12,707 nucleotides of DNA from JAHEYG01 sp044229775 (GTDB taxonomy: Bacteria > Bacteroidota > Bacteroidia > B-17B0 > Aurantibacillaceae), in contig JBGASH010000086.1 in the NCBI GenBank assembly GCA_044229775.1, positions 1 through 12,707 on the forward strand, read 5' to 3'. Under the pieces are notes generated by a model. That model searched no databases. It saw only the letters and a list, made by a program, of their open reading frames with translations, and was not told the DNA's origin. The translations under genes and the position numbers were made by a program. Every line of letters starts with the position of its first letter. Position 1 is the first letter of the stretch. Positions 7,871-12,707 of this stretch are shown piece after piece.

Positions 7871-8290
7871 ATGAAAAAACTAATTTTCTCTTTAGCATTT
7901 GTTGCCATATCACTGGCCGGATTTTGTCAAAACACTGAAAAAACATTGAAGGCTAACAAGTGGTACGCCACCGGAATTTTTGATGGTAAGAATATTATCT
8001 TAAGCAAAACCGCTCCCGCTAAATCCGACTGGGATGCAAAATTTGCAGAGAACGGGCAAATGAATTTTTGTTCCACCATTCTTTCGCCTCAAATAAATGC
8101 CGAAGGTAACGCGTTAAAAGCCGGCGATTACTATTGCGATCCTTCTTATACTTACGAATTAAAAGGCGACATGCTTCATATCAAATATCCTTTGGTTGAT
8201 TACTATTATAAAGTAAAGACCCTTGCCAATGGTAACCTCGAGTTACAATACACCGATCAAAGCGCTATTAGAGCCAATACTACCAAATAA
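7871..8290 (+). CDS. Small secreted protein of unknown function, possibly lipocalin-like
   Basis: 139 residues. MKKLIFSLAFVAISLAGFCQ is a clear Sec signal peptide. A Cys sits at its end, but the context is not a strong lipobox. The mature part has LKANKWYATG near the start, SDWDAKFAENGQMNFC, GDYYCDPSYTYELKGDMLHIKYP and a final YYYKVKTLANGNLELQY. A leading W motif followed by alternating strands and a closing 'L-x-L' strand recalls small lipocalin-like Bacteroidota proteins; this is fold-level inference only. Two cysteines (in NFC and YYC) are shared with the broken upstream paralog and could form a disulfide. No T9SS sorting tail is present, so the product is probably periplasmic. It lies 17 nt after the paralog and ends at a strong terminator, so the two likely form a short operon. 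Confidence 0.85.
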   Translation: MKKLIFSLAFVAISLAGFCQNTEKTLKANKWYATGIFDGKNIILSKTAPAKSDWDAKFAENGQMNFCSTILSPQINAEGNALKAGDYYCDPSYTYELKGDMLHIKYPLVDYYYKVKTLANGNLELQYTDQSAIRANTTK

Positions 8291-8307
8291 TATTTCACAT
8301 TTTTTGC

Positions 8308-8337
8308 AAAAAACCCCGCCTAAAAACGGGGTTTTTT
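8308..8337 (+). terminator. Intrinsic terminator after the small secreted protein
   Basis: An 11-bp stem (AAAAAACCCCG / CGGGGTTTTTT) with the 8-nt loop CCTAAAAA ends in a run of six T's. It separates the small secreted protein unit from clpX. Confidence 0.92.
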
Positions 8338-8363
8338 CATTTTATAAACCCCTTAAAATTTCG

Positions 8364-8371
8364 TATCTTTA
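8364..8371 (+). promoter_or_regulatory. Candidate clpX -7 box (TATCTTTA), almost touching the start codon
   Basis: TATCTTTA ends only 4 nt before the clpX ATG at 8376. If it is used as a -7 box, transcription would begin at or next to the start codon, giving a leaderless or nearly leaderless mRNA. No TTG -33 element is evident at about 18 nt upstream. Confidence 0.4.
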
Positions 8372-8375
8372 CCCT

Positions 8376-9617
8376 ATGGCAAAAACCGGACCTGTAACCT
8401 GCTCGTTTTGTAACCGCGATAAAAAAGATGTAAAAATTCTTATTGCCGGCATCACCGGGCACATATGCGATTCTTGTATTTCTCAGGCTTATAAAATGAT
8501 AAGCGAGGAAGCTACTGCCGATAATAAACAAAAAGTACAACAGGCTTTAAATCTCTTAAAGCCTAATGCCATAAAAAAATACCTTGATGAATATGTGATT
8601 GGTCAGGATGACGCGAAAAAAGTTTTAAGCGTTGCCGTATACAATCATTTTAAACGTATTGCACATGTTGCTAACGATAAAGAAGAAATTGAAATAGATA
8701 AATCCAACGTTATTTTAGTGGGAGAAACAGGAACGGGTAAAACCTTATTGGCCCGCAGCATTGCTAAATTATTGAATGTGCCTTTTTGCATTGCCGATGC
8801 CACCGTTTTAACCGAAGCCGGATATGTTGGCGAAGACGTTGAAAGTATTTTAACCCGTTTATTACAAGCGGCCGATTACGATGTGGCTGCTGCCGAACGA
8901 GGAATAGTTTTTATTGATGAGATTGATAAGATAGCCCGCAAAAGCGATAATCCGTCCATAACACGTGATGTGAGTGGTGAAGGCGTACAACAGGCTATGC
9001 TTAAATTACTCGAAGGATCGAGTGTAAACGTTCCGCCACAAGGTGGAAGAAAACACCCCGATGCTAAGATGATCTCGGTAAATACCAAAAATATTTTATT
9101 CATTTGCGGCGGCGCTTTTGATGGTATTGAAAAAAAGATCGCGCAACGATTGAACACGCAGGCCGTTGGTTATTCGGCGTCGGTTAATGAAGAAAAAATC
9201 GACAAGGCAAATTTGTTGCAATATATTTCTCCGCAGGATCTTAAAACATTCGGATTAATTCCCGAATTAATTGGCCGCTTACCCGTATTAAGTTATTTGA
9301 AACCGTTAGACCGCGAAACGCTTCGACTTATTCTTACCGAACCAAAAAATGCCCTAATAAAACAATACGTACACTTGTTTAAAATGGAAGGTATAAAATT
9401 GGAGATTGAAAATGAAGTGCTTGATCTTATTGTAAACAAAGCCTTGGAATTTAAATTAGGCGCCCGTGGATTACGTGGTATTTGTGAAGCTATAATGGTA
9501 GATCTTATGTTCGACCTTCCCAGTGATGAAAAAGCCCCTAAGAACTTTACCATTACTTTAGATTACGCTACACAAAAACTGCAAAACGCTAAACTCAGCC
9601 ATCTACAGGCCGCGTAG
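8376..9617 (+). CDS. clpX: ATP-dependent Clp protease ATP-binding subunit ClpX
   Basis: 413 residues from ATG 8376 (MAKTGPVTCSFC). The frame is open upstream to 8223, but that extension would cross the preceding gene and its terminator, so it is rejected. ClpX is the hexameric AAA+ unfoldase that selects tagged substrates and feeds them to ClpP. All hallmarks are visible: an N-terminal zinc-binding domain with C9, C12, C31 and C34; Walker A GETGTGKT (116-123); the GYVG pore loop (149-152); Walker B with IVFIDEID (around 177-184); an RKH loop (225-227); the conserved LIGR segment (298-301) with the arginine-finger region; and sensor 2 GARGLR (362-367). Length matches the family. clpP is not adjacent, unlike the clpP-clpX pairing in many other bacteria. 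The last codons and stop lie inside a short GC-rich repeat. Confidence 0.97.
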   Translation: MAKTGPVTCSFCNRDKKDVKILIAGITGHICDSCISQAYKMISEEATADNKQKVQQALNLLKPNAIKKYLDEYVIGQDDAKKVLSVAVYNHFKRIAHVANDKEEIEIDKSNVILVGETGTGKTLLARSIAKLLNVPFCIADATVLTEAGYVGEDVESILTRLLQAADYDVAAAERGIVFIDEIDKIARKSDNPSITRDVSGEGVQQAMLKLLEGSSVNVPPQGGRKHPDAKMISVNTKNILFICGGAFDGIEKKIAQRLNTQAVGYSASVNEEKIDKANLLQYISPQDLKTFGLIPELIGRLPVLSYLKPLDRETLRLILTEPKNALIKQYVHLFKMEGIKLEIENEVLDLIVNKALEFKLGARGLRGICEAIMVDLMFDLPSDEKAPKNFTITLDYATQKLQNAKLSHLQAA

Positions 9618-9646
9618 GCCGCGAGCGAAGCCTCGTGGCTGCGTAG
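9607..9646. repeat. GC-rich palindromic repeat overlapping the clpX stop codon
   Basis: AGGCCGCG occurs at 9607-9614 and 9616-9623. GGCCGCGTAG (9608-9617) recurs with one mismatch as GGCTGCGTAG (9637-9646). Between them GCCGCGAG (9618-9625) pairs with CTCGTGGC (9632-9639, one G-U) around the loop CGAAGC. The block is much more GC-rich than its surroundings and supplies the last Ala-Ala-stop of clpX. It lies in the 51-nt gap between two convergent genes, so it may act as a terminator without a U-tract or be a REP-like element. Confidence 0.5.
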
Positions 9647-9668
9647 TTGGCGTATTTCACTTATTGAA

Positions 9669-11054
9669 TTAGTGAGTAACAATAATTTTTTCTCTAAAGC
9701 CATCTGCCACTATGAAATAAATCCCATCTTTTAATTCCATTAATGATATTTCATTTGTCATTTTTTGTGATAGGATCTTTTCTCCATAATTATTAAACAC
9801 ATTTACTTCTTTTACCACTCTCCCAAATTGAATAGATTCAGTGGCAGGGTTCGGAAAAATGACTAACCCACCTTCAGACTTCAACTCATCAATATTGTTT
9901 GCGGCACACCAGGGTTTAGGAAGTTTGTCTAATGTAGCAACCGTATTATTTGCGATTAATTGAGGTATCCCGGTTTGATTAATGTAAGACCCATAATAAT
10001 ATCCCGTACCAAGAGGGAAATCATACCATGACATCCAATAACATGTAGCAGGATACTTAGCGTTCATCTTGTTCATGAAATTTGAATAATTGAAACCGAA
10101 GTGATTGTTGGTGCCTTGTTTTATGAATGGCCCAAACTCACATAGTGCAAAAGGTTTACCACTTGCAATTAAACTAGGATACCCGGTTATGTTTAGAGTA
10201 TCATTATAATCATCCACCCCAACAATATCTACCAACGTATTTCCGGGATAAAAATACATTTCGTTTTTAAAATTCACATTGTATGTGACACCGGCCTCAA
10301 CTGCCGCTGCTGCATAAACCCAGATGATATTATGAAGTGCTTTTGTTGTAGTGAGATAATTAAAAGTATATGACCAAAGATTTTGAAATTCGGTTGCAGA
10401 TTGATTATAACATGGCGTCAATGTACTATGTTTTACCGACCACCACTTGTTACAATCTTTAGATGGTACCGGTCCTATCCATGCACCATTCATTTCATGG
10501 AAAGGTCTGAACAATACCGTAACCCCCGAATCTTGCAGTTGTTTAAACCCAACAGCTACACTATCAAGCATTCGTTTAAAATTGGTATTGGCAGTATTAC
10601 CATTCGTATAAACCTCAAAAAACTTAGAGCAAGTTCCTGTTGAATCATATATTGGCCCTAATGACCATGGATTTCTGAAATTTGCCATTACAGTAACCAA
10701 TCCGCCTTTTTTAAAATGCTTAATTGCTTGCATATTTATAGAATCCTTCATCCATTTCGGATATCCCCCACTTCCTAGGTACATGCAATAATCAAATCCA
10801 ACCAATGAAATGTCTTTACTATAAGTCCCCTTAAACTGCTTTACTAACGAATCATACGAAACACTAAGTCGCGAATAGTTAAAACTTAGCATTTGTCCCA
10901 TAACGTGATTTGCATTCGTAGCAGTAGCTCTGCTTTGCAAAAATTGATAAATACACTTAGTCTGGGCATTTGCATTAACATCAGCAGTTTGGCCATCGAT
11001 ATTGCTGTTTGTCAAGGCAAAAATAAAAATGAAATACTGAATCGATTTTTTCAT
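9669..11054 (-). CDS. Secreted glycoside hydrolase family 26 (beta-mannanase-like) with T9SS type A sorting domain
   Basis: 461 residues. MKKSIQYFIFIFALTNSNIDGQ is a signal peptide. Residues about 30-375 form a GH26-type catalytic domain. RPFHEMNGAW carries the acid/base glutamate (E187), and ALCEFGP carries the nucleophile (E306). Other family features are an early MGQMLSFN segment, aromatic WWSV, IIWVYAAAA and IVGVDDYND. GH26 enzymes are retaining hydrolases, mostly endo-beta-1,4-mannanases; some act on mixed-linkage glucan or xylan, so the substrate is inferred, not shown. The C-terminal part (about 397-461) starts VIFPNPA and ends in a beta-strand-rich tail (GIYFIVADG...), a T9SS type A sorting domain, so the enzyme should be exported to the surface or medium. 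It converges on clpX and diverges from pepT. No SusC/SusD pair, regulator or other glycosidase is nearby, so it is not in a visible polysaccharide utilisation locus. Confidence 0.88.
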   Translation of the reverse strand: MKKSIQYFIFIFALTNSNIDGQTADVNANAQTKCIYQFLQSRATATNANHVMGQMLSFNYSRLSVSYDSLVKQFKGTYSKDISLVGFDYCMYLGSGGYPKWMKDSINMQAIKHFKKGGLVTVMANFRNPWSLGPIYDSTGTCSKFFEVYTNGNTANTNFKRMLDSVAVGFKQLQDSGVTVLFRPFHEMNGAWIGPVPSKDCNKWWSVKHSTLTPCYNQSATEFQNLWSYTFNYLTTTKALHNIIWVYAAAAVEAGVTYNVNFKNEMYFYPGNTLVDIVGVDDYNDTLNITGYPSLIASGKPFALCEFGPFIKQGTNNHFGFNYSNFMNKMNAKYPATCYWMSWYDFPLGTGYYYGSYINQTGIPQLIANNTVATLDKLPKPWCAANNIDELKSEGGLVIFPNPATESIQFGRVVKEVNVFNNYGEKILSQKMTNEISLMELKDGIYFIVADGFREKIIVTH

Positions 11055-11072
11055 TTGAAAGCATTTGTAACC

Positions 11073-11080
11073 TAAAGATA
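11073..11080 (-). promoter_or_regulatory. Candidate -7 box for the GH26 gene
   Basis: On the minus strand this reads TATCTTTA, 18 nt before the ATG at 11054. No TTG -33 element is clear at normal spacing. Together with the plus-strand promoter at 11122-11150 it makes the 117-nt gap a divergent promoter region. Confidence 0.38.
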
Positions 11081-11121
11081 CAAATAAGATTGCAGGAAGA
11101 ATTATTTTAATGAAATTTTTC

Positions 11122-11150
11122 TTGGATTATCCTCCGATTAGCTATATTTA
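11122..11150 (+). promoter_or_regulatory. Candidate pepT promoter
   Basis: TTG (11122-11124) and TATATTTA (11143-11150) are separated by 18 nt, close to the spacing known for Bacteroidota -33/-7 promoters. The -7 box ends 21 nt before the pepT ATG. This is the best-formed promoter pair in the window. Confidence 0.5.
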
Positions 11151-11171
11151 TACTTCTAAAATTTTTAGATT

Positions 11172-12419
11172 ATGGACTTCAGTAAATACAACTTCACCGT
11201 TACCGAGCGTTTCGTGCGTTACGCTAAGATCGACACGCAATCCGATCCTAATTCGCCCACTTGCCCGAGTACCGAAAAACAAAAAAATTTAAGTCGCCTT
11301 TTAGTAGAAGAATTAAAAGCATTAGGATTGAAGGATGCCGAAATAGACCAGCATGGTTATGTATACGCTACCATCCCCTCCAACACCACCAAAAATGTTC
11401 CGGTGATCTGCTTTTGTTCGCACGTGGATACCTCGCCTGATTGCAGCGGCGAAAATGTGAATCCTATAATTCATAAAAATTATAAAGGCGGTGATATTGT
11501 TCTGCCTAAAGATACCACACAGGTTATAAAATTTTCGGAACACACCGCTCTGGCCGATCAAATTGGCAACGATATCGTAACCACCGATGGTACCACTTTG
11601 CTTGGAGCCGATAACAAAGCGGGCGTTGCCGAAATTATGGATGCCGCTAATTATTTAATGACCCACCCCGAAGTAAAACACGGAAAAATAAGAATATTGT
11701 TTACGCCCGATGAAGAAATAGGCCGTGGTGCCGACAAAGCCGATATGAAAAAATTAGGCGCACAGTTCGGCTATACCATGGATGGCGAAACTATAGGTCA
11801 TATTGAGAACGAAACATTCAGTGCCGATGCCGTAAGCATTCTCATAAAGGGCTTTCCTACCCATCCGGGTTTTGCAAAAGATAAAATGCAACACGCTATT
11901 AAAATTGCGGCCGAAATAATCAATCACATTCCTAAAAATAAAACACCCGAAACCACCGAGAAAAAAGAACCTTTCATGCACCCAACCGCTATTAATGGCG
12001 GATTGGAACAGGTAGAAATAAAATTTATTATCCGTGCTTTTGATACACCTACTTTAAAAAGTTTAGAAAAAGAACTGGAAGACATCGTTAAAAAAGTAAT
12101 TGCCCCGTTCAATAAATGTTCTTACGAATTTAAAGTAACGGAACAGTATCGTAATATGAAAGATGTTTTGGATGGTTGTAAACACGTAGTTGATTACGCG
12201 GTTGAAGCAGTAAAACGCACAGGGGTGAAACCGGTTTTATCCAGTATCAGAGGGGGAACAGACGGCTCTCGCTTTTCGTTTATGGGATTACCTTGTCCGA
12301 ACATTTATGCCGGCGAACATGCTTTTCATAGTAAACAAGAATGGGTTAGTGTTCAGGACATGCAAAAAGCTACGGAAACCATCGTTCATTTGGTTAGCAT
12401 ATGGGAAGAGAAAAGTTAA
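11172..12419 (+). CDS. pepT: Peptidase T (tripeptide aminopeptidase, M20B)
   Basis: 415 residues, typical for the family. The enzyme is a cytoplasmic di-zinc exopeptidase that removes the N-terminal residue of tripeptides in the last stage of protein turnover. The metal and catalytic residues are visible: HVDTSPD with ligand H84 and D86; GADNKAG with bridging D147; TPDEEIGRGA with general base E181 and ligand E182; YTMDGE with ligand D204; and the C-terminal GEHAFHSKQE, in which H386 is the probable last ligand by alignment with known PepT. The dimerisation (lid) domain lies between, with FPTHPGFAKDKM around residues 228-239. SSIRGGTDGSRFSFMGLPCPN (split around residues 357-377) is the usual PepT C-terminal substrate region. 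Start ATG 11172 follows a good promoter. An upstream reading frame from 11110 is in another phase and is not real. No clear terminator follows the stop. Confidence 0.95.
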   Translation: MDFSKYNFTVTERFVRYAKIDTQSDPNSPTCPSTEKQKNLSRLLVEELKALGLKDAEIDQHGYVYATIPSNTTKNVPVICFCSHVDTSPDCSGENVNPIIHKNYKGGDIVLPKDTTQVIKFSEHTALADQIGNDIVTTDGTTLLGADNKAGVAEIMDAANYLMTHPEVKHGKIRILFTPDEEIGRGADKADMKKLGAQFGYTMDGETIGHIENETFSADAVSILIKGFPTHPGFAKDKMQHAIKIAAEIINHIPKNKTPETTEKKEPFMHPTAINGGLEQVEIKFIIRAFDTPTLKSLEKELEDIVKKVIAPFNKCSYEFKVTEQYRNMKDVLDGCKHVVDYAVEAVKRTGVKPVLSSIRGGTDGSRFSFMGLPCPNIYAGEHAFHSKQEWVSVQDMQKATETIVHLVSIWEEKS

Positions 12420-12427
12420 TGTGACAA

Positions 12428-12514
12428 GGATCCTTTGTGATACTTTGTGCCTTAGCGTCTTCGTGGCTAATAAACGCCAGTTGCCACAAAGCGGATCCTT
12501 TGTGTACTTTGTGG
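12428..12514. repeat. Intergenic CTTTGTG-type repeat cluster
   Basis: GGATCCTTTGTG occurs at 12428-12439 and again at 12493-12504. Around these lie degenerate 7-mers: CTTTGTG (12433), CTTTGTG (12443), CTTAGCG (12451), CTTCGTG (12459), then CTTTGTG (12498) and CTTTGTG (12507). They are spaced 8-10 nt within each block. CACAAAG (12485-12491) can pair with CTTTGTG (12498-12504) over a 6-nt loop, and CCACAAAG (12484-12491) with CTTTGTGG (12507-12514). The block fills the gap between pepT and the next gene. A short open frame crosses it, but nothing suggests that it is coding. Confidence 0.6.
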
Positions 12515-12515
12515 T

Positions 12516-12523
12516 TAATTTTA
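12516..12523 (+). promoter_or_regulatory. Candidate -7 box (TAATTTTA) for the partial last gene
   Basis: TAATTTTA fits the TAnnTTTA pattern of the other boxes in the window, directly abutting the CTTTGTG repeat and 10 nt before the proposed TTG start. The nearest TTTG (12499-12502) is only 13 nt upstream, so the -33 assignment is weak. Confidence 0.25.
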
Positions 12524-12533
12524 CATCTACCTA

Positions 12534-12707
12534 TTGATAAACTACACTCCCATAATTGAAAAACTAAACTCCAAATTATTTTCAGAAAAAAAGATTTCTG
12601 CGTCCGTTTTGCGTTTGGATCTTTTGCATCCTGAAGTGAGCGGCAACAAATGGTTCAAATTAAAACATAATCTGGCCGAAGCCAAAAAACAAAACCTCAA
12701 CACCATC
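12534..12707 (+). CDS. PLP-dependent ACC deaminase/D-cysteine desulfhydrase family protein, N-terminal part only
   Basis: The 58 codons visible before the window edge read ...INYTPIIEKLNSKLF and then RLDLLHPEVSGNKWFKLKHNLAEAKKQ. The GNKWFKLK segment, after an R-x-D-L-x-HP-x-(I/V)-SGNK pattern, is characteristic of the 1-aminocyclopropane-1-carboxylate deaminase/D-cysteine desulfhydrase family (fold type II PLP enzymes). The lysine of GNK (residue 39 here) would carry PLP. The reaction is either ring opening of ACC to 2-oxobutyrate and ammonia or desulfuration of D-cysteine; in Bacteroidota the specificity is usually unproven. There is no in-frame ATG between the in-frame stop at 12516-12518 and the conserved part. 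TTG at 12534 is the best start candidate, giving a plausible N-terminus. ATA or ATT nearby would be rarer choices. The gene continues beyond 12707. Confidence 0.78.
   Translation, partial: MINYTPIIEKLNSKLFSEKKISASVLRLDLLHPEVSGNKWFKLKHNLAEAKKQNLNTI

Noticed and set aside
8223..8375. 51-residue N-terminal extension of ClpX
   Set aside because: It would overlap the preceding gene and cross a strong terminator. The ClpX family starts right before the zinc-binding domain, as ATG 8376 does.
12428..12514. CRISPR-like array
   Set aside because: The units are 7-12 nt with irregular 0-60 nt gaps, there are no uniform spacers and no cas gene is in view.
12307..12537. 76-codon frame running from pepT into the repeat cluster
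   Set aside because: It overlaps the conserved C-terminus of pepT in another frame, and its tail encodes only the CTTTGTG repeats.

Overview
The window looks like a chromosomal segment of a member of the Bacteroidota. Several signs point the same way. Two large secreted proteins end in the type B sorting domain of the type IX secretion system (T9SS; gliding-motility or CHU_C type), and a third ends in a type A sorting tail. SprB and PKD repeats are present. Most genes have a TAnnTTTA/G element just upstream, matching the known Bacteroidota -7 box TAnnTTTG. The DNA is moderately AT-rich, and the intrinsic terminators are short hairpins followed by T-runs. The order or genus cannot be fixed from this sequence.

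Layout. Positions 1-2340 hold the 3' part of a huge secreted adhesin-like gene (Kelch, PKD, Ig-like, SprB, PKD, CHU_C) that is interrupted by one in-frame TAA at 187-189. A complete paralog follows at 2528-5836, with a different N-terminal beta-propeller on the same chassis. Each of the two has its own terminator. Next come lpdA (dihydrolipoamide dehydrogenase, 5936-7342) and a tandem pair of small secreted proteins. The first of the pair (7455-7853) is broken by two nearly compensating frameshifts; the second (7871-8290) is intact. Then come clpX (8376-9617) and a convergent GH26 mannanase-like gene with a T9SS type A tail (9669-11054, minus strand). Divergent from that is pepT (11172-12419). 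A TTTGTG-rich intergenic repeat follows, and then the start of a PLP-dependent ACC deaminase/D-cysteine desulfhydrase family gene that runs off the right edge.

How they fit. No single operon covers the window; most genes appear to be transcribed alone. lpdA, clpX and pepT are core housekeeping genes (2-oxoacid dehydrogenase E3, AAA+ unfoldase of ClpXP, tripeptide aminopeptidase). The rest are mostly export cargo: two T9SS type B surface proteins, one T9SS type A glycoside hydrolase and two Sec-exported small proteins. The points most worth a second look are the three reading-frame lesions in otherwise well-conserved paralogs, the domain swap between the two giant proteins, the clpX -7 box that implies a leaderless or nearly leaderless mRNA, a perfect 10-bp inverted repeat in an operator position at 7380-7414, and two intergenic repeat clusters. 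I see no CRISPR, tRNA, rRNA, transposase or clear novel multi-gene system.
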